From positions 22,272,001-22,336,000 of the forward strand of contig NC_080581.1 of the NCBI RefSeq assembly GCF_029962835.1: 64,000 nt of DNA. Direction: 5' to 3'. Under the pieces are notes generated by a model. It made no database searches, was not told the origin of the DNA, and was given only the letters and a program-made list of their open reading frames with translations. Shown piece by piece: positions 25,040 through 37,239 of this stretch. This stretch comes from Magnolia sinica (lineage: Eukaryota; Streptophyta; Magnoliopsida; Magnoliales; Magnoliaceae). A program made the translations under genes and the position numbers. Every line of letters begins with the position of its first letter. Position 1 is the first letter of the stretch.

Positions 25040-26309
25040 GTATGTCTTTCATTGAGCTTTGCCTTTTCTTCTTTGTTTTTTCATACATAAAATATATGCT
25101 GGTAAAGAGGCAATTGGAACAGTGATTTGTGGCCCATGTGGAACTCATAGATTAGTTGGAATTGGTTGTTCAGAAATTTCATGAATGCTGATTTTTTTTA
25201 TTTTTATTTTATCATCTAGTGCTATGTAATACATTGCTTTACACATAACATAGTGATGGCTTATACAAATAGTCTTCATCAAATGTTTGATAAACCAAAT
25301 CCATGAGTGCCTGGTGAATTAGAAAGGTGAATCAAACTTAATTGTGGCCTGGAAACTATGGAGAAGAAGGGCTTCTTAGTTTTTTTTTTTTTTTTTTTAA
25401 ATATGATATTCACATTTTGGCCTGATTTTTCATGCTCAATTTGTTTGCATTCTTGTTTCTGAATGGAATGGAGGAACTATATCATCATATCCTATTCATG
25501 GAGTTTTATAAGCATCTTAACCTCTTCTACTTGGGTTCCTCTTCTTATTCACTTCTATAAATATGTACTAGTTTCTCTCTATTATAATTTGGGATTGATT
25601 TTTTTTTTTTTTAACCTTCATTTGGTGCATCATTTGCAGATATTGGAAGGACTACTTAAATTGCCAGAGAACAGGGAATGTGTTGAGTGCAAAAGCAAGT
25701 AGGTATCTTGGTTGAATTGTGATAATGAATGATCTTTTAAGAAGCTACTTGTAACTCTTTTTGCATATACAATGTTTACATCATCGACCCTTGTTCCAGC
25801 CTAATGAACAACCCAAACTCTCACGAGCTTCTTTTTATTTTTTAACTAGATCATGAATGAATCGCCTAAAAATTTCTATTAACCGTATAACACCCAACAG
25901 TAATAATCTGTTTTAAACCCAATCATCATCACAATAGTCACTAACATTCAGGTTGTCTGTTGCGGTTTTGGTAATGCTGCTGAAACTTCTAATAGAATGG
26001 TGCTAGAAGCTTTCTTTGGCTCCATACCCAGATACATGATCACTGAGTAAAAAATGTCCATATTTACATGATCATTGAGTGCAAAATTATAACTGATCAT
26101 TTGCATCATAATTAATATCTAATGCATATGACTTTTTCATAGCATGCTTGTTCATATAGGATGTCAAATTCTAGTTCTTGTTCAGCCCCAAATTTAACAT
26201 TTTATATAAAGCATTTCCCAACATGTTAGTTCCTTATAGCATGCCTATCTGAAAGGGCCTCTTTCTGTTTGATCAATTATTTTCATTTTCTTTAATCAAT
26301 TTCTATCAG
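25040..26309. other. Intron-like CACTA-1 interior
   Basis: T-rich sequence with poly-T runs at 25380-25399 and 25598-25612. It starts with a GTATGT donor and ends in TTTCTATCAG, like intron borders. The phrase TTGGTTGTT(T/C)AGAAATT(C/T)CAT occurs at 24898 and again at 25155, a short internal repeat. No gene recognised; the plus-strand frame at 25463-25702 is unassigned. Confidence 0.4.
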
Positions 26310-26529
26310 GTCAATGATGACCATAATGTTATAAGAGATTCTAGTGGCCATACCATTGAGGCACAGTATGTGGAGATGGATAATGCTACTATTAACTTAA
26401 GAAACTTCTACACTATGGCCTACCTGGGAGTGTCAGCCAAAGAAATCCCAAAATATTGGCTCTTATTTCAAGTATCTGTGCCACCACTTGGATGGAGCAC
26501 CTACTTTATTTCTAAAGCTGGGGGACAAG
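26310..26529 (+). pseudogene. Captured exon of a GH38 alpha-mannosidase
   Basis: The exon follows TTTCTATCAG and ends CAAG with a following GT. It is fully open: VNDDHNVIRDSSGHTIEAQ, then NATINLRNFYTMAYLGVSA, KEIPKYWLLFQVSVPPLGW and STYFISKAGG. The combination of SSG..(I/L)E.Q, AYLG.S, PKYWL.F..SVPPLG(F/W)STY is the beta-sandwich region downstream of the catalytic domain in plant lysosomal/vacuolar-type alpha-mannosidases. The catalytic domain is absent. The Copia element at 26537 inserted a few bases beyond the donor site. Confidence 0.75.
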
Positions 26530-26536
26530 GTGTATT

Positions 26537-28586
26537 TGAAAAGGCCAAGCTATATGTCCTAGAGGGGGGGTGAATAGGACAATGCCAAATAAAAACTTAT
26601 AACAGCGGAATTTAAAAGTAAATGATAGCCAAAGTAAATTACAATGCAGTAAATTAAAACAACCTCAAAATTCAGATCTTGAGAGGTTGATACAAACGTT
26701 ATTCTAAGGACAACCTTACACCAAAAACAGAGTTTATGGTAGGACAACCTTATTTCTAGAAAGGTCTTTGTGTCAAGTCTCAAATCGAAGAGGAATACAA
26801 AAACAAATATGAACTGAATTGAAATAACTTGTAATTAAAGATGTATTGTTCTAGGGACAGCCATACACCATAAAAATGGCAGGGCAACCTTGCTGGAACA
26901 ACTTTCAAAATGAAATTGAAAAACAAGCTTATAAAGGAATAGCAGAAAGTAAATTCTAAGCTATTACAACATTCTCACAAAGCTTGAAATAATTACAACA
27001 TTCACCACCATACATACATCCCACAAAAAGAATAAAAACAATTAAAAGAATAAATCAATCAACCACAACTCAAAGGATTTATAGTGGTTCGCCTGTGTGT
27101 TCACCAACTGTTATCCAACAGCCACACAAAAAGCTACTCCACTCCTAATATCCTCACACAGGGGATATTAGCGTTCACTAAAGATAGGTTTTCCCAGGTT
27201 CACCCAAAACCCTTACAATTGTGTCTTTGTATGTGGGCTTACACAATTAAAAACCCCCACTTCTGAGTTTTCCTGGCTTTCCTCAGATAACCAAAATAAC
27301 AAGATTTTTTCGGCAAATCTTGAAAGAAACCAAAATAATAGAAAGGAATTTACAATATGTAAGATACGTGAATATCTCCTTCGTTGTAGCAGCCCGGTAG
27401 AACCAAATCAAAGTAGATGATTGAATGTCCAAGTTCAATGTCCAGTACTCGATTACAATGGTTCTAGCGCTAATGGATTTTAAATTAAACCAAACAGGCT
27501 TGCCTTAATTGATTTTGATTCCAAAGAAAGGGAATAACAATTCCTCTTTTCAAATCGGATTGGAATAGCCGAAACAAAATCAATTAAAATAAAGCTAAGG
27601 AAAGAAGATATTAAATAAGCACACTTAGCTTAAATGGAGCACAAAATTATCTCTCGAAGTTCGACGAAGATTGGCTTGAATACTATAATTAAATCGATGA
27701 TTTCTTGAGATTTGTGCACTATTTATAAGTGAGAAGATCAGGTCTTCGATTGTCTAGAGTGCTCTACGACTAGTCGAAGCTCTAACGATATTTGAAAAAT
27801 TAGGCGGGATAAGCGCGACCGTTCTACGATCGTCGTAGCTCTCCTACGATCGGTCGTAGGTCACCTACGATCGGTCGTAGGTTTCCTTCGACCGGTCGTA
27901 GGTCCTGAAGACCCGTTGGACTTCGAGTCGTAGATTCTACGACTGGTCGAAGATGCAGAAACACTGTTCCTACGACTGGTCGAACAGATTCCAGGACTAG
28001 TCGAAGGCTAACAGATTTTATCCGGAATTTGTAACAAACTTACGACTGGTCGAGGATTTTCTTAGACTGGTCGAAGCAAGTCTAGGACTAGTCGAAGCAG
28101 ACCTAAGACTAGTCGAAGAACAGACCAATCACATGTAAAATAACATTCGGCTTATGTATCCGAAATGACTTACTTCTAAGGTCATCCTATGGTCAAACAA
28201 ACCTCAATCATGAAGTATGGACATTGAAACAAGAGACCATGAAGAATGAGCCTTGAAGTCTTGATGTAGACTAAACCTTGAAGTAGCTCAATCATGAAAG
28301 TGGCTTGAGTTTCAGCTTGAGTCTTGAGTTCAGCTTGAGTCTTGCCTTGTACTTTCTTTTTCTTTTCAGCTTGAGTCTTGTGAGCAGTTCTTGCATTCAA
28401 GAGTCTTGTCTTGTGATCAGTTCTTTCATTCAAGATCCTGAGTCTTGTACTTGAGAGCTTTGCTTAGCTTGTTCATGTATGTTGATCCTTGAGAGAGCTT
28501 CACTCAAGCAGGTTATATATAACATAACAGTGATTTTGGCACCACAAATTTGACAACAAACAGGGATATAAACTATAGCACTTACA
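26537..28586 (-). repeat. Copia 3' LTR (left copy)
   Basis: On the plus strand it starts TGAAAAGGCC and ends AGCACTTACA. It contains a palindrome array (27748-28112) next to a TATA box (minus strand, 27728-27720) and CTTGAGTCTTG-rich sequence at 28240-28450. Open frames inside, such as 28182-28433, come from that repeat and are not genes. Confidence 0.92.
27719..28112 (-). promoter_or_regulatory. Copia LTR palindrome array and TATA box
   Basis: About a dozen copies of (C)TACGACTGGTCGTAG, TTCGACTGGTCGAAG or GACTAGTCGAAG lie at 27748-28112. Immediately downstream on the minus strand is CTTATAAATAG (27729-27719). The same layout is at 35619-36001 and 39151-39552 in the other two copies. It is inferred to be the U3 promoter. 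Confidence 0.6.
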
Positions 28587-29640
28587 ATCTCCCCCTTTGT
28601 CAAATTAGTGACAAAACACATAACCAAGATAAACATTAAAACAGCTGGTTAATACATGCAAATCAATAATCAACATTTAACATTCAACCAGTTTCAACAT
28701 TCAACAAGAAACAAGATCAAACATATATTCTTCTTGACACCCCACTCCCCCTGAGTAACATAACCAATGCTACTCCTCTCACAATCACATTAACAACAAA
28801 CCATTCTCCCCCTTTTTGTCACAATATGACAAAGGAGAACTAAATAAAGGAATGAGAGTAAACATGAGGAGGAAATAGAGTATAGCAAAAGAGTCATAGA
28901 GATACTCAAGATAGCATCACAGATATCAGCATATATTACATGAAAAACAAATATCCAGAATAGAATCCAACTCAAACTCAATCAAACAAGAGCAAAGTAA
29001 TAAAGTTATTACATACCAAAAGTCTCATAGAAACTAGTCGGAATTAGAACTTGAAGATGGAGTAAGAATAGAAGGATCAAGTTGGTGCATGCCTTTGTTC
29101 AAGCGCCTTAGGTATTTGCGCATGTATTTGAATTGCAAATCATGAGCAACAGACATGTTCTACAACTTAACATTAATATTCTCAACTTTATCTTCTAATG
29201 CACTCGACGTGCATCAAATCAGATGGTACAAAACTGGATCATTAGCTGAGTCAAATCCAGTTCCTCAAAAATATCATCCATATTAATATCAACACCACCT
29301 TGATCAGACCACCACCACCACCACCACCTTGATCAGGAAGCAGATCCAACTTCATCTTATTAATATTTGTATTGTTGAAGATCAGATGATGGATAGGTGT
29401 TTCATCAACAGGCATATCGACTAACATATGAGTAGCCAATACAGTCATAAAGTATGCAAATGGAATGTCACTATGACCAGGATGGAGTCGAAACTGAAGA
29501 ATGAAATGACAGATTAAGGAAGGCAAACAAATCTGAGTACCATTTGAGATAGCATGAATTATCTTGCAATTTAAACAAAAATTGAAATACAATCTAGCAA
29601 ATATATACAATATTATACAAGAAGGCATAAATTATCAATT
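28587..29640 (-). pseudogene. 3' region of the Copia element, possible envelope-like remnant
   Basis: It starts next to the LTR with the polypurine tract (plus-strand ATCTCCCCCTTTGTC) and has a second similar block near 28800-28820 (TTCTCCCCCTTTTTGTCAC). Both are typical of SIRE/Maximus elements, where an additional frame lies between pol and the LTR. A minus-strand stretch near 29340-29560 could be the remnant of that frame, but I see no diagnostic motif. Confidence 0.4.
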
Positions 29641-31480
29641 TAAAATGCACATGTCAAGATCAAATTTCATCTTTTTGAACCTGCTTTTATCAAGAGGTTT
29701 TGTGAAAATATCAGCACGTTGATCTTCAGTAGGAATATATTCTAGAGATATAACTTTTTCTTCTACTAATTCCCTTATATAATGAAATCTAATGTCAATG
29801 TGCTTAGTACGAGAATGCTGAATAGGATTTTTTGAAATATTTATCGCACTGGAATTATCACAATGTAATAACATAGAATCTGTTTAATTCCATAATCACT
29901 TAGCATTCGTTGCATCCAAACAAACTGTGTACATGCATTACCAGCTGTGCAGCTTCAGTTGTTGAAAGTGATATAGAATTTTGTTTCTTACTAAACCAGG
30001 AAACTAGACAATTTCCAATGAAAAAACAACCACCAGGTTGATTTTCTATCATCTAGATTACCCGCCCAGTCAGCCCAAGTACCCAACTAATTGAACATTG
30101 GTTTCATGAGGATACCGAGACCGAGATTAAAGTATTTGCGACATATCTAATAATTCGCTTGGCAATCAAGTGAGATTCTTTTGGATCGTTTGATATCTTG
30201 CGCAAATACCAACACTTAGAGAAATATCCGGTCTACTAGCAGAGTTAGATATAACAAACTACCAATCATACTCCGATAAAGTTTTGAGTCAACATTTTTA
30301 CCATTAGAGTCTTTTGATAGTTTCGGGTAGTACTCATAGGAGTATCGAAATTCTTGCCATTCTCAAATCCAAATCTCTTAATTAGATTCAAGGCATACTT
30401 AGATTGAGAAATGAATATTCCTTGATTGTTGCTTTACTTGCAATCCAAGGAAATAAGTCAATTCCCCAACCATGCTCATTTCAAACCGTGATTTCATCAA
30501 ATCTGCAAACTCAGTAGTCAAGTTAGTACAAGTTGATCCATAAATGATATCATCAACATAAATGTACTATTAAGATATGATCATTATGTTTTTTAACAAA
30601 CGGAGTTTTATCAACAGATCCCATTTGAAATTTATGACATAAAAGAAATTTTGTTAGTTTCTCATACCATGCCCTAGGTGCTTGTTTTAATCCATAAAGT
30701 GCCTTTTAAGCCGATATACATGATCAGTATTTTTGGAATCTACAAATCCCATTGGCTGTTCAACATAGACTTCTTCATGTAAATCGCCATTTAGAAAAGC
30801 ACTTTTCACATCCATCTGATAGATCTTTATCTTTTTAAAACATGCAATGGATATAAATAGTCTGATAGATTCAAGACGTGCTACTGGCGCAAAGGTTTCA
30901 TCGAAATCAATTCCTTCAATTTGAGTATAACCTTGTACCACCAGTCTAGCCTTGTTTCTCATTATATTTCCACATTCGTCAGACTTATTTTTGAAAATCC
31001 ATTTTGTTCCGATGATGTGTTTATTTTTAGGTCTTGGTACGAGATACCAAACATCATTTCTTATGAATTGGTTGAGTTCACCTTGCATCGCAACAATCCA
31101 GTTCTCATCAGTAAGCGCTTCTTTTACGTTAGATGGTTCAATTTGGAATGTAAAACATACATAATTACATATATCCTCAAGTTGTCTACGGGTGCGAACA
31201 CCAGTGAGAGGGTTTCCAAGAATTTGTGTGGTTGGATGATCTTTAACAGTCCTCAACTCAGAATCAGTTTGATTTGATGAAGTATCAGGTTTATCAATGA
31301 TTAGTACTTCATCATTATCTGAATTAGAAGTTGGTGTGTTTAAATGATCATCAATGACAACATTAATGGATTCTTGAATCACACCAGTCCTTTTGTTCAG
31401 GACTCTATAAGCTCGACTGTTTAAAGAGTATCCTAGAAAAATACCTTCATCACTCTTCGTATCGAACTTTCCCAAATTTT
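29640..31480 (-). pseudogene. Copia reverse transcriptase and RNase H, fossil
   Basis: Minus-strand motifs: [59 protein letters not shown] and VEQPMGF (RT palm), then RNase H motifs LLHCDNSSAINISKNPIQH, RTKHIDIRFHYIRELVEE and TEDQRADIFTKPL near 29690-29870. These are the classic Copia signatures. Broken in several places. Confidence 0.92.
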
Positions 31481-32440
31481 CACGATCACGTAAAATATAG
31501 CACTTCTGCCAAAAACTCGAAAGTATTTAACGGTAGGCTTTTTATTGAACCACAATTCGTAAGCCGTTTTATTATTATCTTTTCTAGTGTAGACTCGGTT
31601 AATAATATAGCAAGTTGTGTTGACTGCTTTGACCCAAAGATTTTTAGAGAGCTTCATGCTATTCAACATGACATTAGCCATTTCTTGAAGCACCCTATTC
31701 TTCCTTTCTACAATTCCATTTTGTTGTGGAGTTTTGGGAGCAGAGAATTCAAGTAATATTCCTTGGTCGGTACAGAACTTCTCAAAATTGCTATTCTCAA
31801 ATTCAGATCCATGATCACTACGAATTTTACTGATTTGAGAAGATTTTTCAGTTTGAATCCTTTTAAGAACTTTTCTTACTTCTTCAAGGGTTTCAGATTT
31901 ATCCCTTAAGAAGACTACCCAAGTGAATCTGGTAAAGTCATCAACTATTACCAAGATATACTTTTTACCACCACGACTTTCCGTTCTGGTAGGTCCTATC
32001 AAGTCCATGTGGAGAAGTTCGAGTGGTCTTGATGTGGTATTTGAATTCACCTTTTTGTGTGAGTTCTTTGTTTGTTTGCCTATCTGGCATTCACCACATA
32101 TTTTATCTAATTTCTGAAGTTTGGGTAAACCTCTTACAAGTTCTCGTTTGCTCAATCGATATAGATTTCGATAATGTACATGTCCAAGACGTTTGTGCCA
32201 TAAATCAGTCTCGTCTGTATGGACCATGTAACATGTTTGATTAGATGAGCTGGATTCGCTAATAATATAGCAATTTTCAGACGTTCTACGTCCAGTTAAT
32301 ATTACAGAACCCTTATTATTTAGTATTTCACAACTTTGATTAGAAAACCGAACATTATGGTTATTATCACATATTTGTGATATACTAAGCAAGTTGTGCT
32401 TTAGGCCTTCAACATATAAAACATTTTTAAACACGGAAGA
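31440..32440 (-). pseudogene. Copia integrase, fossil
   Basis: The GAG-pre-integrase zinc module LWHKRLGHVHYRNL with CGECQIGKQTKNSH is followed by the DDE core: LLHMDLIGPTRTESRGGKKY, VDDFTRFTWVVFLRDKSE, IRSDHGSEFEN and FSAPKTPQQNGIVERKNR. The order and spacing are normal for the family. Confidence 0.92.
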
Positions 32441-32508
32441 TTAAAAAGTTGAACCGTACCTTGGCCTAAAATCTTGCAGTTGCTTCCATCACCAAATGTG
32501 GTGAACCA

Positions 32509-33520
32509 TCAGTCATATCTTTCGAGATCGGTGAATAAGGCTTTGTCACCTGTCATATGCCTGGAGCATCCACTGTCTAGGTACCACTTTGAATGACTTG
32601 TTGCTTTGAAAGCAGTGTGAGCAACCAAGCAGGTGACTTTAGGAACCCATTTCATAATTGTTTTGGGTTTAGGAACGTAGTTGGTCTTCTTTTGTGTATA
32701 CTTGTAGGAATGACCTATAGAGTTAGATTTTAATAGCTCCTTGAGTAAATCAACTATCTTTTCAGCTAGTGGATTTCGATTCTGATTAAAGTTGACATGG
32801 CTGTTTCTAGGTTTTTGAAAAGTTTTTGAATTTTTAGAAAAATCTTGATAAGTACTTTTCCCTTTTGAGTTTGAGGACTCTCCTTTAACAAACATAGGAG
32901 GAGTATACTTTTTTTTAGGAGGTTGATTTTTATCATAGCCCAACCCGGATCGATCACCACATTTTCTTGATCCGGATAAAAGTTTTTCTAACTTTGGATC
33001 ACCTTGGGCATATTTCCATGTGTCCTTTAAACTTAGAAGAGAAGATACTTCAGTTTTAAGATTCTCAATTTCAGATTTTAAATCAACAATTAGTGAGTTT
33101 TTGAATTCCAAATCACATTTTGATTTTTCAAAACTATCTGAAATTTGTGATTTTTCTAAAACAAGCGATTCAAAACAATTTTTGAGTTTAGAAAACTTTT
33201 CTTTTTGAAGTTTAAGTTTGAGACAATTTTACAACTTTCCTTATATAGGGCATTGTAAGCGTCTTGAAGATCATCTTCATTTTCACATTCACTATTGATT
33301 TTCTTCACTTGTAGAGTCATTATCTGAAAATGTGAATTTGGCTAGAGTCATAAGAGCTTTGACCTCATTGCCCGACTCGGTTTCAGAATCTTCTGATTCA
33401 GAAGAACCTTCAAAATCAGATGATTCATCCCATGTAGCCAACATACCCTTCTTCTTGGGTTTGTCCCTTTTAGGACATCTATTTGCTAAGTGCCCATATT
33501 CTAGCAGTTGTAACATTGAC
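32509..33520 (-). pseudogene. Copia zinc knuckle and protease region, fossil
   Basis: Minus strand: a CCHC-type zinc-knuckle remnant (GHLANRCPKRDKPKKKG) near 33450-33510, a basic Ser/Asn-rich linker, then the aspartic protease motif WYLDSGCSRHMTGDKALF near 32540-32590 (D-S-G triad). Broken. Confidence 0.85.
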
Positions 33521-33659
33521 TATCTTTCAAGGATTTTCGAGATTTGGGTCTAAACTTCTTTTTGTCATTTGATTTTTGAAAATCAACTCTTTTCTTGCTT
33601 TTGAAAATCTTATAAAATTTTTAGCTAAAAGAGCAATGTCATCTTCTGAATCAGAATTT

Positions 33660-34363
33660 TATTATGAAATACATTTAGAAGATTTTAGAGCGATAGATTT
33701 ACCTTTAGGAGCTTTAAAGTTTAACTCATAGGTTTGTAGAGAACCAACTAGTTCTTCAACCCTCATATTATCCGTATCACGAAGTTCCTGGATTGCGGTT
33801 ACTTTAGAATTGAACCGTTCAGGAAGTGAGCGTAATATTTTTGCACATACTTTACTTTCTGGGATTTTATCGCCAAGACCCCACATTGAGTTTACAATGT
33901 CATTCAATCTAGTGTAAAAGTCCATAAACATCTCATTTTCCTCCATATGAATTTCTTCAAATCTGGTTGTGAGGAGTTGGACTTTAGATTTTTTGACAAT
34001 TGTAGTACCCTCGTGTGTCATTTCTAATATATCCCAAGCTTGCTTTGCAGTATCACAAGAGATGATTCTTTTGAACTCATCCGGTGATAGTGCGCAAGTA
34101 ATTGCATTTAGTGCTTTAGCATTTGCACTACTCTCACTTTTCTGAAGGGTGGTCCATTGGTAATATGGTGTGGTTTTCATAGACTTTGAACCATCAACCC
34201 CAGTAACTTCCATGATAGGAGGATTCCATTCAGTCACTGTGGCTTGCCACACATTTTCATCCATTGATTTGAGGAAGATCCTCATTCTGGCTTTCCAATA
34301 AGCATAGTTGGAGCCATCAAAGGGTGGAGGCCTAGTGACTGAAAGGCTATCAAAATTTGACAT
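33660..34363 (-). pseudogene. Copia gag (UBN2-type), fossil
   Basis: It starts MSNFDSLSVTRPPPFDGSNY and continues AYWKARMRIFLKSMDENVWQ, then CDTAKQAWDILEMTHEGT and RFNSKVTAIQELRDTDN. This is the capsid-like gag of SIRE/Maximus Copia elements, starting about 75 bp after the primer site. Confidence 0.92.
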
Positions 34364-34421
34364 CTGAATAGCTTAAATCGTTAGCTCAGGAATTAAATCC
34401 AAGAATTAAAAGGAGCTATTA

Positions 34422-34434
34422 GGCTCTGATACCA
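34422..34434 (-). other. Copia primer-binding site (tRNA-iMet type)
   Basis: The minus strand reads TGGTATCAGAGCC two bases after the end of the 5' LTR. This is the well-known complement of the initiator tRNA-Met 3' end used by plant Copia elements. Confidence 0.92.
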
Positions 34435-34436
34435 CT

Positions 34437-36467
34437 TGAAAAGGCCAAGCTATATGTCCTAGAGGGGGGGTGAATAGGACAATGCCAAATAAAAACTTAT
34501 AACAGCGGAATTTAAAAGTAAATGATAGCCAAAGTAAATTACAATGCAGTAAATTAAAACAACCTCAAAATTTAGATCTTGAGAGGTTGATACAAACGTT
34601 ATTCTAAGGACAACCTTACACCAAAAACAGAGTTTATGGTAGGACAACCTTATTTCTAGAAAGGTCTTTGTATCAAGTCTCAAATTGAAGAGGAATACAA
34701 AAACAAATATGAACTGAATTGAAATAACTTGTAATTAAAGATGTATTGTTCTAGGGACAGCCATACACCATAAAAATGGCAGGGCAACCTTGCTGGAACA
34801 ACTTTCAAAATGAAATTGAAAAACAAGCTTATAAAGGAATAGCAGAAAGTAAATTCTAAGCTATTACAACATTCTCACAAAGCTTGAAATAATTACAACA
34901 TTCACCACCATACATACATCCCACAAAAAGAATAAAAACAATTAAAAGAATAAATCAATCAACCACAACTCAAAGGATTTATAGTGGTTCGCCTGTGTGT
35001 TCACCAACTGTTATCCAACAGCCACACAAAAAGCTACTCCACTCCTAATATCCTCACACAGGGGATATTAGCGTTCACTAAAGATAGGTTTTCCCAGGTT
35101 CACCCAAAACCCTTACAATTGTGTCTTTGTATGTGGGCTTACACAATTAAAAAACCCCACTTCTGAGTTTTCCTGGCTTTCCTCAGATAACCAAAATAAC
35201 AAGATTTTTTCGGCAAATCTTGAAAGAAACCAAAATAATAGAAAGGAATTTACAATATGTAAAATACCGAATATCTTCTTCGTTGTAGACCGGTAGAACC
35301 AAATCAAAGTAGATGATTGAATGTCCAAGTTCAATGTCCAGTACTCGATTACAATGGTTCTAGATCTAATTGATTTTAAATTAAACCAAACAGGGCTTGC
35401 CTTAATTGATTTTGATTCCAAAGAAAGGGAATAACAATTCCTCTTTTCAAATCAGATTGGAATAGCAGAAACAAAATCAATTAAAATAAAGCTAAGGAAA
35501 GAAGATATTAAATAAGCACACTTAGCTTAAATGGAGCACAAAATTATCTCTCAGAAGTTCGACGAAGATTGGCTTGAATACTATAATTAAATCGATGATT
35601 TCTTCTGAGATTCGTGCTCTATTTATAAGTGAGAAGATCAGGTCTTCGACTGGTCTAGAGTGCTCTACGACTAGTCGAAGCTCTAACAGATATTTGAAAA
35701 ATTAGGCGGGATAAGCGCAGACCGTTCTACGACTGGTCGTAGGTCACCTACGACTGGTCGTAGGTTTCCTTCGACTGGTCGTAGGACCTGAAAACCTTCG
35801 CTGGACTTCGAGTCGTAGATTCTACGACTGGTCGAAGAGTCGACACTGTTCCTACGATCGGTCGAGCAGTCTCCGGCTAGTCGAAGGCTAACACATTTTA
35901 TCCGGAATTTGTAACAAACTTACGATCGATCCAGGAAATTTCTTAGACTGGTCGAAGCAAGTCTAGGACTAGTCGAAGCAGACCTAAGACTGGTCGAAGA
36001 ACAGACCAATCACATGTAAAATAACATTCGGCTTATGTATCTGAAATGAGCTACTTCTAAGGTCATCCTATGGTCAAACAAACCTCAATCATGAAGTATG
36101 GACATTGAAACAAGAGACCATGAAGAATGAGCCTTGAAGTCTTGATGTAGACTAAACCTTGAAGTAGCTCAATCATGAAAGTGGCTTGAGTTTCAGCTTG
36201 AGTCTTGAGTTCAGCTTGAGTCTTGCCTTGTACTTTCTTTTTCTTTTCAGCTTGAGTCTTGTGAGCAGTTCTTGCATTCAAGAGTCTTGTCTTGTGATCA
36301 GTTCTTTCATTCAAGATCCTGAGTCTTGTACTTGAGAGCTTTGCTTAGCTTGTTCATGTATGTTGATCCTTGAGAGAGCTTCACTCAAGCAGGTTATATA
36401 TAACATAATAGTGATTTTGGCACCACAAATTTGACAACAAACAGGGATATAAACTATAGCACTTACA
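34437..36467 (-). repeat. Copia 5' LTR (right copy)
   Basis: TGAAAAGGCC...AGCACTTACA, 2031 bp, the partner of 26537-28586. It carries the palindrome array at 35642-36001 and the TATA box at 35619-35629 (minus strand). Confidence 0.92.
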
Positions 36468-36472
36468 GTATT

Positions 36473-36958
36473 TTCATTATTCTTCTCATTAAATACTTTT
36501 TGGCATTTCTAATCATTTATTACATACTGCATTTAAAAGCACCATGAGAAATATCAATATTCACATATTGTAATTCTCCTTTAAACAATACAGAAGCAAG
36601 TAATGGGCACATGTCAGTTACGAATACTTCACAAAATGAGACATTGGAGGTTGGACCTTGGAATTTGAAGATGTCCTTTTCATCAACATCTGGACAATTG
36701 AAACGTATGACGAATTATAGAACAGGGGTGAGTTGCATTTTCTTACGTGATTACAAGCTCCTGGGTTAATTAGCTTCAAAGTTTCTTGTAAATCGGGCTT
36801 CTTTGACATATATAACTCCAGAATCTAGGCCTTGTAATTAATTAAACTTTACATATGATATCCTTTGGATTTCAGGACTCCTTTCCATGTCATTCAAACC
36901 CTTTTACATGGTTATTGCTGTGTTGATAACTCTTATAAATGGTAACATGCCTACCAAG
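36473..36958. other. CACTA-1 interior right of the Copia element
   Basis: A/T-rich, intron-like sequence. The small minus-strand frame at 36618-36809 has no known motif. Probably mannosidase intron or linker leading to the coiled-coil fragment. Confidence 0.4.
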
Positions 36959-37114
36959 GTGAAAGATTTGGATGTGGAACTTGAAAGTACTAAGCAGAAA
37001 AGTAAATAAAACTTGCAACAAGTCATCTTAATTGAAAGGGAAAGAGTTACTCAAATGCAGTGGGATATGGAAGAACTTCGTAGGAAGCATTTGGAGATGG
37101 AGTCGAAGCTCAAG
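36959..37114 (+). pseudogene. Captured exon: coiled coil of an EREX-like PX-domain protein
   Basis: In frame from 36959: VKDLDVELESTKQKSK, an in-frame TAA, then [35 protein letters not shown]. Heptad-like Leu/Glu/Lys composition indicates a coiled coil. The sequence [18 protein letters not shown](K) is what I recall from plant EREX-type PX-domain proteins, effectors of endosomal Rab5 GTPases (family knowledge). The PX domain is not present. A one-codon stop separates it from function. Confidence 0.55.
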
Positions 37115-37239
37115 TTCGAACACGTTCCTTTTTTGTAATTCTTATGACAGGTTCCTTTTTACCTTCTATTCCTTTATGAAATGATCTCTTAAATCCTTTT
37201 TATTCGTTATGATCCCATGAATATGATGATATATTTTAG

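Larger units (their letters stand above)
26537..36467 (-). mobile_element. SIRE-type Copia retrotransposon, minus strand, broken
   Basis: Both LTRs are present (26537-28586 and 34437-36467), flanked by TSD GTATT (26532-26536 and 36468-36472). On the minus strand a primer site TGGTATCAGAGCC (tRNA-iMet type) follows the 5' LTR. Then come gag, zinc knuckle, protease, integrase, RT and RNase H, the Copia order, then about 1 kb that may be an envelope-like remnant, and a polypurine tract AAAGGGGGAGAT. The coding part has roughly eight breaks. The LTRs are nearly identical over their first 0.8 kb, so the insertion is young; a cluster of odd differences lies in their middle (see findings). It sits in CACTA-1. 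Confidence 0.92.

Noticed and set aside
28182-28433. An 83-codon open frame in the Copia LTR, conserved in the other LTR copy
   Set aside because: It is identical at 36063-36314 only because the LTRs are duplicates; the peptide is made of a CTTGAGTCTTG repeat.
29270-29335. A (CCACCA)-rich stretch read as a poly-Gly protein end
   Set aside because: Short microsatellite in the Copia 3' region; no protein meaning.
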